This document shows, piece after piece, positions 1 to 10,159 of a stretch of DNA of 64,000 bases. The position numbers were made by a program, and so were the translations under genes. Each line of letters begins with the position of its first letter. Within the stretch, counting starts at the first letter, position 1. The notes beneath the pieces are model-generated. The model made no database searches. It was not told where the DNA came from and saw nothing but the letters and a program-made list of their open reading frames with translations. The stretch covers positions 1-64,000 of the forward strand of contig CAJNOL010000841.1 of the NCBI GenBank assembly GCA_905250125.1. Reading direction: 5' to 3'. Source of the DNA: Rotaria sordida. Its lineage: Eukaryota > Rotifera > Eurotatoria > Philodinida > Philodinidae.

Positions 1-463
1 AAATAAAACAAAATGAAGATTGTTTTTTTGATGAAGAGTCGCAAAAAAGATCAATTTCAAATCAATTCTCTTATCATAATTATTGATGTCGATATTTCAC
101 AACCAAGTATCGATTTAATTTTCTTGTTCCACATCATGGTTCATATTTAATTTGTTTCTATAACTTCATTCACCAACTACATATGTAATATTTATCGTTA
201 TGTTTATTGTTGTATAGATTGTTTCTATATCAAAAATAGTTTCTATTCAATAATCATGACAATACAAAGTTGGAAACTTCTGTAGCATAGTTTTGTTATG
301 AATGTTTTTTTTGTTGATGAAGCTGCATAATTTTGTTATTGAAAACAGAAGGTAAATAAAGACGAATGATTATTGCTTTTTTTTCTCGTTCGTTTGTCAA
401 AGAAAATAATCAAAGAAATGCATAATTATGTTAACATACGCATATATTCATGTCAGGATGGAT

Positions 464-580
464 GGGTGTAGGTGTGGGTGTGGGTGTTCTTTTTATTCTA
501 CACCCCTACTCCCACCCCTCCCTCATCCACGCCCACATCCATACCCACATCCACACGCACACCCACACCCACCCCACACT
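464..580. repeat. Telomere-like palindrome 1 (G-rich then C-rich)
   Basis: Degenerate TGTGGG units run on the + strand to about 496. After an AT-rich spacer (about 497-516), CCCACA/CCCACC units continue to about 580. The two halves point at each other (head-to-head). The C-rich half is longer and more degenerate. TGTGGG is recalled as the bdelloid telomere repeat; its role here is unknown. Confidence 0.75.
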
Positions 581-750
581 TTCTTTCAATGATAGTAACG
601 ACATAAATCACCCATATAATTAAACATACGTAATTTTTCTTTCATGTCATTGAAAATAGGACAAATTCGCTGTATAAATACAAATGAATGTTTCACTTTT
701 AGTCATATATAGATTTGGCTTCTATTCTCAGCTATAATTTCATCATCCAG

Positions 751-795
751 TAAGGGTGTGGGTGTGGGTCCCATCAAGAAGAACACCCACACCCT
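751..795. repeat. Telomere-like palindrome 2
   Basis: A short copy of the same arrangement: about 18 bases of GGGTGTGGGTGTGGGT, a 15-base spacer containing AAGAAGAAC, then ACCCACACCC. The arms are complementary, so the unit could fold into a hairpin. Confidence 0.75.
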
Positions 796-1960
796 CCTTA
801 TTTTCTCGACACTATCATATATCTATTATTTGTAAATCCAATGAGATAAAATTCAACGGAGTAAACTGCTGATATAAATCTTGGATTTTTAAAAATAAAG
901 TTCTCTTCAAATATGTATTTTGTTGAAACCATACACTTCTTACATTTTAGTGCTGTCCGAATTAAGATAAATACTTCCTTATTCAAATGCACTAATTTGA
1001 TCAGAGTTAGGATACACTATTAAAAAATTACAGAACAAACAGATCCATATATCTATTTATGAGCACGATCAGGTAGACTTTTAGCGCTGATGTTCATCAA
1101 TAAACACTTTCATACAATTTTCTACATAGTTAATCAACTTTCAAGCGGTATTTCTCTGTTTGAAAAACTAATAATTCTATCAAAAAACGTTTTATTATTA
1201 AATCTTAGAACTTTACATGGTTACTCATGCATCCAAAAGAATTCTAATATTGCATTTATACACACATTTTGAGGCTTTATGAGCTAGGAAAGTATATGTA
1301 AACATGAATTGATCTCATCAACCGAAAAAAGCATCTAATTTTGTATCAAAAGTAGATATGAAGATTTATTATTTGACATCGATTTTTCATACTGCAGTCG
1401 TAATTCAACCTTGTTTTACAGAACCAACTCCATCAAACCAGACCATAAATGACTACTCGATGCATAAAACGAACGTCTATGGTCCAGTTCAAATTATTTG
1501 TTTATTCATCATAGTACGATCGAGTATCGCCATTTTTTTTCAACTGTCAAATATTCCCTTTTTATGATCGATCATTAGATACTTAAAGTGAATTAGTTTG
1601 ACTATGGGTCTGAAAATTGGATTCATTAGCGATCATCGTTTATTTTTGTATGTCATCACACAGAAGTTTTTTTCACAAAGATCACCGATGAATGTCGGCA
1701 GTAGCGAATAATGTCGCTCTTGCCGTGATTTTCTCCAAAATGATAACTTTTGATTGATTTCTTTGAAAGCTATGGACATCGTGAGAATTACGAAAAAAAG
1801 GCATCGTTTTTCAAGTTTCTTTGCATTAAAAATATGAATTATACAAAATATTGTACAAAAACAAGTCATGAGTGCAGTCTCAAAGATTCAATAATCTCTA
1901 GTAAATTGATTAATTAAAATCGATTTTTCGTGATGTGCTATATAACTGTCATAGATAGAC

Positions 1961-3814
1961 TTAGTCACTAGAGAGTAGGGCACTCTTTTTTGATGCTCCA
2001 TGCTTGCAGACTTCCTTGTCCAATAAAGCCACTTCATGCAGCGCATAAAGTTCTACCAGTGAATAAGCTATGAGTACAAATGGTGTTGATATAAAGTGGA
2101 ATGCATTGCGAAGAATAAAAATACATTGATTAATTTTGATCAATCGCGTAACGAACGCATCAATAAGAAAAGCAATTAAAAAAGTCAGCATTTGCAAAGC
2201 TAAGAAACCATACATGACATAAGTGATCGATAATGGAACATGTTTGACAAGTAGAATCATGGATAACATGGATGTTAAACCGAACAAACCAGCTGTACAC
2301 AGAAGAATTCCATAATAAATGATCAAGGCAAAGTCTCAAGAAAACGCTGCCATTTTTGGCATATGTATCGATTTGATAATAAAATAATGAAAGACTTCTG
2401 CAGCTCCGATAGTCCAACGACGTGCTTGTCTTGCCCATTCGATAATTTCATATTCAACTGTTTCGTCTGATGTTGGTCCACTAATGACTGGTACAGGAAT
2501 CATCGAGATTCGAAGACGTTGCTGTGTTTCACCCATCCATCGAATAAGACAAATGATATCGTCCATTTGATAACGTGGGTGAATAAAATCGCCTTTTTTT
2601 GCTAGACTAAATGAATAAGAGAAAATACTCATTGTATTGATGTTGAATAGAATGAGAGCACCAAGCATTAATAAACTTCGTAACAATCCAGTGATACGCA
2701 TTATGAATGATAGACTGTCCAATTTCCAGTTATAAAACAAAGGCGATTGATAGATCGTGGTTAATGCCGGTTGATTCTCTTGTAAATATTTCCAAGTTAA
2801 TGCTGCAATATAATCTGGCGGAAATTTTGAATCAGCATCACATGTTGTCACAAGAATATTTTTCATATCATCATCAGCAACATTAATTTGATTAACAGCT
2901 GTTCGAAGACCATAATTCGAATTCGAGCATTTACCTGGAATTTCACCTGGCAAGCCATATGGATGAATAGTACATATGATTCGTTCAAATCCTGCATCTT
3001 TGAATCTATTCTGTAAGTATTCACATTTCTTTTCCTTGTCAGGTGTTTTCTCGTCAAAGGAGATCACCATGATTATTCGATTCACTTCAGTCTGATCGGC
3101 TACTGATTGAACGATTGTTTCAATCAATGCGATTGGTTCCTTGTAACAACTGACGGCAACAATATGACGAATGCGTGTTTTCTCGAGAGCAGCAATCATT
3201 TCATTATACTTACAGGAGTAATTCATTCGCAAAATGAAGACATTTTTCACGGCTAATATTGTAATGACTAGAAAAACCAAAGGTACTTAAAATAATTTCG
3301 AAGTTTCAATGCATTTTCGAATGATCATACCTGTCCATGTGAAAACAAGAACACCTTGAATTGATAGTAGCATATATAAAGCGACTTTATTCGAAATAAA
3401 CGGAATCCAAAACGGAAATGAAACAATAAGCCCTACAAGAAGACTGAATAAAAGATTTCAACGTAGTCGCTGACTACCACCTTTCATTTCGTGGTGGGTT
3501 GTACCAGTTTCAATAATTGTATGTGAAGATGAGATTTCAATGATATTATCTTTATCTTGATTAATTTTCTCATTTCGATCACTAGATAAGAGTCGAGTGA
3601 ATATAGGCCATTGTAGGATTTCACCGACGATTCGAGTTTGTTATTCTGATCGATCAATTTTTCGTTCAATTTCTGTTGATATTTGACGAAGAAACTTCTT
3701 CTGCAGAATTTTCGAAGATGATATAGTGTCTTTTCCTGTATCGTTATCGACGGAACCATAGTACTGATATGATTCGGTCAGAAAGCGAACAAGAGTTCAT
3801 GAGTTACGCTCCAT
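1961..3814 (-). pseudogene. Family-2 glycosyltransferase (membrane, chitin/hyaluronan-synthase-like) broken by four in-frame stops
   Basis: One frame runs from an ATG at 3814 to a TAA at 1961, with one 45-nt GT..AG intron (3286-3330). Four stops interrupt it: TGA 3797-3799, TAA 3641-3643, TGA 3458-3460 and TGA 2336-2338. No frameshift is needed. The readable protein has an N-terminal soluble part, two hydrophobic segments (FPFWIPF..., VPLVFLVITILAV), a GT-A domain with SCYKEP and the metal-binding TCDADSKF, the acceptor-site QARRW motif, then several C-terminal membrane spans. QxxRW and DxD are hallmarks of processive GT2 enzymes making chitin, hyaluronan or similar polymers at the plasma membrane. 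The architecture resembles fungal/oomycete-type enzymes, suggesting horizontal origin (inference). Each stop is one C-to-T step from CGA or CAA. Most likely a young pseudogene; programmed recoding is possible but unsupported. Confidence 0.8.
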
Positions 3815-3907
3815 AATTAAGTAGGGAATTTTAGTATTTTCAATTCACAAAACTTCCTTTACATATATATAGATTCAGTTGTATGTGTCTACCTGAATTT
3901 CTCAATT

Positions 3908-4140
3908 CGCATTCGTGTGAATGCCATTAGTCACTTCCCTAATCCATCATGCGCGTCAAACTATATACTGTTGTAATGAGTGGCTTATATGAAAGACGTC
4001 ATTTCGCTTGGGAAGTGACTAACTGCATTCATGTGAATGCAATTAGTCACTTCCCTAATCCATCATGTGCGTCAAACTATATACTATTGTAATGAGTGAC
4101 TTATATGAAAGACAAAATTTCTCCTGGGAAGTGACCTATT
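3908..4140. repeat. Tandem pair of about 116-bp units, each with inverted termini
   Basis: Two near-identical units follow each other with a 116-bp offset. Each starts with ATTAGTCACTTCCC (3926 and 4042) and ends with the complement GGGAAGTGAC (4010 and 4126). Each unit is therefore a miniature element with 10-13 bp inverted termini. No coding capacity. Confidence 0.8.
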
Positions 4141-4235
4141 TTGACTCATATCCTGATTAGTGTCTTCCTCTTCCTATTTGTGAGAAGGTAGGCGAGGGCG
4201 TCTCCATTAATTAGCACATCTACATACGAGGTATG

Positions 4236-4500
4236 TTCAGATTTCCAAAATAGGAAATGATCCACATTTCTGAAATTTCCATCAGCTCGGTAACTATATA
4301 GCAGTGCAAATCAAAAGTTTTTAGACATATTGGGAATTTCAGAAATTTTAGCAATTTCCGTAATTCCACAAATTTCTGTAAGTACATAATTGCGAAAATT
4401 TCAGAAATTTCGGAAATTACATCATTTTAGGAAGTGATGTAAAATTCAGAACACAAATATTTGAAATCTCCGAAATTTCTGGAATATCCTTTCTAGGAAG
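4236..4500. repeat. Cluster of GAAATTTC-type short palindromes
   Basis: AATTTCNGAAATTT and related palindromic words recur many times over about 260 bp, unlike the surrounding AT-rich sequence. No ORF. Possibly a decayed satellite or the end of a repeat element. Confidence 0.5.
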
Positions 4501-4897
4501 TCTGAACACTGCTGCCACATACATATATATATACACATATATATCAAGATGTGAATGTATGTATATCGATTATTTCAAAGCATTCATTAAGTAGGTCAGT
4601 GTATTCAATGAATATTGATATTATTTGATCATGAATGGTCCATCTTTATTTTATTAGTAGTTACAGATCCAGAGAGATACAGTGAGACCAGATGTACGTA
4701 TTTTAAATTGATTTCGAATCTTTTCCTTCGGAGTTTAGCATTTTTCTTCAGTCTACATGCTATCTCGCTCTAATAAAATTTAGAACCTGCCTCAGTTTAT
4801 TAAATGGTTAGCAAAAGGTCTTTTGTATCTTTTGGAAATTCTTCTTGATTGTATACCATTTTTAAAACTTGTTTAGATCATTTCTAGATCACTATCT

Positions 4898-5485
4898 TTG
4901 ATAATGTTCATTCCTTTTCTTACTCTACTGATCGTTATAATCGATCATGTGTGTTCAAATTCAATAGTTATTGCTCGAAAAAATTCGAGTAACTCAATTC
5001 CAACACTTCCATTTCCAAACTCGTTAGTAAAACACAAAATTCGTGGCAATCAAACCAATCAAACTTTTGTTCTGTTCGAAGGTGAATATTTGAATGAAGG
5101 TCCCGGATATCATATTCATACGAAAGATGATGAACTATTCCATGTTCTGGATGGCAAAGTGCAATTTATAGTGAATGGTACACAATTCTGCGCTTCGACT
5201 GGGGATTATGTCTATGTTCCGCGAAATGTATCACAAGGTATTCGCGTATATAATCCTAACAACATTGAAAAACGAGTCAAAATCCAAATCATGCTATTTC
5301 CATCAGGACTGGACAATTTTCTCGATGAAATAGCTCTCTTATTTGAACATGATCAACACAATATCACAGCCATCGAAATGATTTCTAAAAAATATGGCAT
5401 CATCGGTTTGGGACCAGTTCAATGGGAAGATCTCGGTTGTTTTGCTGATATTTCCGTTAAATCCCTTGACAATAATTCTACCTAA
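4898..5485 (+). CDS. Secreted single-exon cupin-domain protein
   Basis: 195 residues, intronless. Residues 1-20 form a hydrophobic signal peptide (FIPFLTLLIVIIDHVCS). Cupin motif 1 is intact around residues 68-86: G-x-G-Y-H-I-H, then E, then G, giving the usual two His and one Glu metal ligands. Motif 2 (GDYVYVPRNVSQGIRVYN) has Gln where the third metal His normally sits. Several N-x-S/T sites fit a secreted glycoprotein. AATAAA lies at 5541-5546, 56 nt after the stop. Small one-domain cupins of this form resemble bacterial/fungal quercetinase-like or sugar-binding proteins. Absence of introns in an intron-dense genome and decayed foreign-type neighbours suggest acquisition by transfer (inference). 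Substrate unknown; enzymatic activity is doubtful if the missing His matters. Confidence 0.8.
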   Translation: MIMFIPFLTLLIVIIDHVCSNSIVIARKNSSNSIPTLPFPNSLVKHKIRGNQTNQTFVLFEGEYLNEGPGYHIHTKDDELFHVLDGKVQFIVNGTQFCASTGDYVYVPRNVSQGIRVYNPNNIEKRVKIQIMLFPSGLDNFLDEIALLFEHDQHNITAIEMISKKYGIIGLGPVQWEDLGCFADISVKSLDNNST

Positions 5486-5540
5486 TTAATGACAGATGTT
5501 TCTGTTCTTATATTTCTGATTTTGTTAAAATATATTACTG

Positions 5541-5546
5541 AATAAA
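5541..5546 (+). terminator. Polyadenylation signal of the cupin gene
   Basis: AATAAA located 56 nt downstream of the cupin stop codon on the same strand, a normal distance for a eukaryotic cleavage signal. Confidence 0.6.
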
Positions 5547-5810
5547 TTTTCTTGTATTCATATGTTTACATACTATATGTATTGACTTTCAGCTAATCTG
5601 AATCATTTTTTTTATCAATAATTTCATTGACTTTTTGTGTACACAATAAATTTCTGTTTTTTTTCTCTCAAAGATCTCAAAAACTCATGCAAAAATAATC
5701 AGAGTGTGGATGGCAACAAGGGTGCAATATGTATCCAGTATCTCAACCAAGGGAGAAACAACTAAGACTTCTGTTTTGAAGTCCAATGAACCTCTGACGT
5801 CTTTCTGAAG

Positions 5811-5920
5811 TTTTGCGAAGTCTCGTTAAGTCTCATTAAGTCACCTGAAGTCTCTTGAAGTCTCATGAAGTCTTATGAAGTCCCATAAAGTCCCATGAAG
5901 TCTCATGAAGCCTCCCGGAA
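5811..5920. repeat. 10-bp tandem satellite, consensus TCTCATGAAG
   Basis: About ten to eleven consecutive 10-mers in exact register, varying at a few positions (TCTCGTTAAG, TCTCATTAAG, TCACCTGAAG, TCCCATGAAG and so on). The period is not a multiple of three, and no gene spans it. Confidence 0.85.
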
Positions 5921-6302
5921 GTTTTGACGCACCTTTAGCGCTTGGAAAATTCATAAGAGAACCAATGAAACAGTCTGGCTTTTTCGGATCTTATTTCAGC
6001 AAAAATGTGAGGTTTTATTGTTTTTGTCAATCTACTCGAAAATTTCGAACTTATTTGGACTGAAGGCCCCTCAAAAAAAGTCACTTTTCGTCAGAATGGT
6101 AGAAATTATGACAAACGCACATAGTAAGATAGCTCGCTATCCGATCTTCCATAAACGACAAAAATTTTTATTCGGTACCTTGTTTTTTCTAAAAAGTTTT
6201 GAAGATTTCTGTCATCCCCTATTCGAGAAATAAGCTGTTTTCAGAAAAAACAGAACGTCTTTTTCGTTTTTTCTCCATGTATAGTTTCTTAATCACTGAA
6301 AC

Positions 6303-6482
6303 CAGAGTGTGTGTGGGTGGGTGTGGGGTGTGAGTGTCGGTGTGGGTGTGAATATGGGTGTGTGGTGTGGGTGTGGGTATGAGGGTGTGGGTGCGGGTGT
6401 GGATGGGTGTGTGTGTGGGTGGTGAATGTGGATGTGAAACTTGTTTTCATCATGTATACCTATACCCACACCCACACCCATA
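6303..6482. repeat. Telomere-like palindrome 3
   Basis: About 125 bp of G-rich (GTGTGGGTG)n runs to about 6432. A spacer (GAAACTTGTTTTCATCATG) follows, then ACCCACACCCACACCC to 6480. Same head-to-head orientation as the other copies. The decayed dehydrogenase starts directly at its C-rich edge. Confidence 0.8.
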
Positions 6483-7202
6483 ACTGATGAATCAGATGGT
6501 ATTGCTCTCGCTACTGTTCAACAGTTTGTTTCTGAAGGTGCTTATGTATTTATTACTGGATGACGTCAAGAAGCACTCGATGCAGTAGTCAAACAAATTG
6601 GTGGCAAACATGTTACTGCTATTCAAGCTGATTCAGCTAAATTAGATGATATTGATAATATGATCAACATAATTCAAAAAGTAAAAGGAAAATTAAATAT
6701 TTTAGTGGCGAATGTCGGTATATTTGGTTTAAGACCATGAGGATGAACTACAGAAAAATCTTTCGATGATCAGTTTAATGTTAACGTTCGAAGTGTACTT
6801 TTTACTGTTCAAAAAGCTTTACCAATTTTCGTCGATAATGGTTCAATTATTCTTACTGAATCTAATATGTCAATCAAAGTTCTCCAGCATCAAGCATTTA
6901 TAATATCACAATAGCTGCTATTCGTTCATTTACACGTTGTTAGATTGCTGATTTAAAAGATCATAAAGTTGGTGTCAATTGTCTTAGTCCAGATCTAACT
7001 GATACTCCTATGTTAAGAAGTATCGGTGATACAAAGGAAAGTTCAGAAAAAATACTTAACTCAATGGCAGAAAGTTCTTTTATGGGTTGACTTGGTTATC
7101 CATCCGACATTGCAAAAACAGCTGTATTTCTTGCATCAGATGATCGTTCATATATCATTGGTATTGAACTTTTTTGCTGATGATGGTTTATCACAAATAT
7201 AA
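6482..7202 (+). pseudogene. Short-chain dehydrogenase/reductase, 5'-truncated and decayed
   Basis: The frame reads through a classic SDR fold: remnant of the nucleotide-binding start (SDGIALATVQQFVSEGAYVF), ITG, QADSAKLDD, ILVANVG (the NAG region), NVNVRSVLFTVQKALP, SIYNITIAAI (the YxxxK region), DLKDHKVGVNCLSPD, GYPSDIAKTAVFLASDD and a terminal GLSQI. Stops interrupt it at 6561, 6738, 6744, 6941 and 7088, with frameshifts near 6880 and in a T run near 7172. The catalytic Lys of YxxxK reads as Ile. The first Gly-rich loop is missing at the boundary with the telomere-like repeat. The family oxidises or reduces alcohol/ketone groups with NAD(P). The sequence is closest in style to bacterial/fungal SDRs, suggesting horizontal origin (inference). 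Clearly non-functional. Confidence 0.85.
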
Positions 7203-10159
7203 AGCTATTAATCGATAGTAAACATGAATTTCTCAAAAAAACTGACAAACTAATTTAATATAGTAGTACTGGTTTTTTTTTTATTCACAATATATATAAT
7301 TCTCTTTTATAATGAAACAAGCTTTTATTAATTATAAAATTTTTGTTAATTTTTAATTTTTTTAAATATTAGATCAGTTGAATATGACTTTTTTTGGATG
7401 AAAATGTATTTGGATTAGGAAAAATATAGATCACTTAATATTAATTTTCAATCAAATCAGAACTCGAACAATCGTGTGCATTGAACATAATGGAAGTCTT
7501 CAGGAAGGTGTTATATTCGTTCAGCGAAGAGCCAAATGATGAAAGCTTTTGAGTGAGTGAGTGGCGAACAGCAAAAAGAAATTACATGAGAGGACTTTGA
7601 ACCATAAGATGAAATAGTGAAAAACAACTTAGCGAAAAATGATGGGTCACATTTGATGAGAATGACAAACAAAACATTCTAATTGTCACATATTAATCAC
7701 AACTAACCAAGAGAAAGTCTATTAGTCTATTCTTTGAAGTCGATCTCTTTTTCTTGTCGATCTTTGTCAACAATCAATGAAAGAGACGAATCATGACTTT
7801 GAAATGACAAAATGTTTCATGAAGTGCTCGCATGATCTTTCATCGAACGAGTCTGAAATAGAAAAGTGAACGAGGAATAGTACATGAGCACCGTCATCAA
7901 CAGTTGTGACATGGTTCTCTGGGAAATATCTGGATTGATTTCTCGAAGCAAGGATGAGTGTGTATCGAGAGCAGTCACACTCATCCACACTCTTGAATCC
8001 ATGCTGTATTAGTTACGTATAAAATAAAAATAAATCTACAACGAACATTTCAGTTGTTGTTCAACAACCTGGACTTAGCTTCCATCCTTTAATATTGAAG
8101 TAATCATTGATTTTTGGGTGTGGATGTGGGTGTGTGGGTGAATATGTTGGTGTGCGTGAAGGGAAGACTTACACCCACATCCACACCCAAACCCACACAC
8201 CCATGTGCTGACAAACTTCAAGTACTCGTTGTAAAAGTTTTACGACAGAGCTTATGAAAACAGAAAATCCTTTAAGGGTTTATTATACTTTATATTTGCA
8301 TTTGCATCAATTCGTCAAAAGGATTCATCATTTGGACATTATCATTCTAAAAACTTGAAAATTCTTTTCGTACACTCTAAAAAGAAAGTGAGGATGAAGA
8401 TACTTACTCCAAACATCATCTGAAGAAGGAAGAAAATTACTCTTTGTAATTTTGTCTATAGGTATCTATTCAATTATCTATCTATCTTCACATCAACTCC
8501 CTCGAAAAATTGTTTTTCGTGCAGACATCACAATCAAAATTACATCGTTGGAAAGAGCGTAAAAACTAAACAAGAATCTGTATTTATTTTGGAGGTGTAT
8601 GCCTAAATCTCCAGCAAAAATAGCTAACATCTTTTGTTTTGTCTATATCTCTCTCTGAACGATTGTTTTCTTTTCTTTCGTCTTTTTTTTTACTTCATCT
8701 GCATATGTTCAAATAGGCTTCTCCATATATCATATGTACAACTGATGAGAAAAAAAAGATTTTATCTTGTTGAAGATGTAGACGATGATGATGAAATTAT
8801 AATGGACAAAACCGACAAAATCTAAATATAAAAATCTTATTTTGAACAAGGAAAATAAGCTCACATCAAATCACACTTGATTATCACTATGCAAGAATAT
8901 TTATTTTCAAATGAATTTCTCATCTAATTCACTAATAAAAAAATACTATTTGAGTCTGTTGTCGAGTTGGTATTTTAATGACATGAAGAAGATCGATTTC
9001 TTTTCTATTTTGTCCTCATTTGAATACAACACCGATGAAACTTTTTTCTAAAATAATCGAAATGAATACTTTTTTTTTCTCTCATGTTAGCCATCACTGA
9101 TGCTCTTAATTAATCGACCATGTAGAAGGAAAAAACCAGTTTTACGTGTCTTCTCGAATCCACATGTATTCATATAGAAGATGACGGTCTTGTTAAGAAA
9201 CGTCATCACCATATTTAATAACAACAATATTCTAAATCTTCCATTGTTTTTCAATGGACACCTTGATTTTGTAAAACTTTCTATTCTTGCACATTGATTC
9301 TCAACAAATATAAACTTCTTTATAGATATTGTTTTTATTATAAGAACACAATATATCCTTTTTGTCCTAAAAAATAATTGACTCGAAATGAAAACGAAAA
9401 TTGTCTTAACGTCATTGCCGTGTGTTCTGTTTTGTTAATCTCAAGATGTTGTTATTGTTGTTGTGCAGTTGACACTTGTACTTTCTTTGATAGTATTCTT
9501 GCCTATGATTGAATTTTCTGTGGATCATTTTCAATTTACTCATCAACAAAGAAACACAAAAAGACATAAATTCATAGACTCTTCTTTATTTTTTGTAGTA
9601 TTAATAAACTCGGTTTCAGAACAAAAGAAGACCAAATTTTTTAGAACTTCATTTATTCAACGAGAACCTTTTTCCTTTGTTCTTCTCATCCAGAAATAGG
9701 TCAAATTCTTTCTTAGAGATCTTAATACTGTTAGTGTTTTTCTTCTCTCATCTTTGAACAGAAGCCTATATACATGTACGTGCGTATACATGAAGAAAAA
9801 AGATAAGATGAACATGGCACTTGCAGTCATATAGTCAGTATCGTATCGACGTCATTTGTAAGAATCAACTAAGACCATTGAGGACATTCAAACAATTTTT
9901 AAAGTTTTTAAGAAAATGACATATTGTAAAAGTAATTTCTAAATATATGCACCAATGTATAAATCTTATCTTTCTAATTTACAGACAATGGATTGGGTTT
10001 ATAACAAGGAACCTGATCAGTATAGATAATATATCTAATAAATTTATATGGATTATTATTTCGTTCAAAATTATCTGTTATCATAGACAATCACTTTGTT
10101 CACTAAAAAGTCTAAGAAATAAAATCAAAAGATTATTTTCAAAATGGCTTAACTTCTAA
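7203..10159. other. Gene-free AT-rich interval
   Basis: Nothing coding could be supported. The overlapping frames near 7791-8002 and the GTG-initiated frame near 9463-9699 show no family resemblance. Contains telomere-like palindrome 4. Confidence 0.55.
8116..8205. repeat. Telomere-like palindrome 4
   Basis: GGGTGTGGATGTGGGTGTGTGGGTG on the left, a spacer including GTGAAGGGAAGACTT, then ACACCCACATCCACACCC and more C-rich units on the right. Arms are partly complementary including shared variants (GGAT/ATCC), so the right arm looks like an inverted copy of the left. Confidence 0.8.

Larger units (their letters stand above)
1..1960. other. Gene-free AT-rich flank
   Basis: No convincing coding region. 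The open frames here (for example around 1358-1567 and 1633-1869) have no family resemblance, no splice logic and random-looking composition. The only structured content is the pair of telomere-like palindromes listed separately (464-580 and 751-795). Confidence 0.6.

Noticed and set aside
1961..3814. Alternative genetic code (TGA = Arg) to explain in-frame stops
   Set aside because: Intact genes in the window (RIM, receptor, cupin) use CGA freely for Arg and TGA/TAA as real stops.
3926..4135. CRISPR-like repeat array
   Set aside because: There are only two units, with palindromic termini and near-identical interiors. Nothing resembles spacers, and the genome is eukaryotic.
6018..6233. 71-codon + strand frame between satellite and telomere-like repeat
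   Set aside because: No recognisable motif. Its Phe/Lys richness fits AT-rich noncoding sequence.
9463..9699. 78-codon + strand frame with hydrophobic start
   Set aside because: It has no ATG (opens with GTG), no family resemblance and no polyA or promoter support. A cryptic acceptor (GTGCAG) is not enough.
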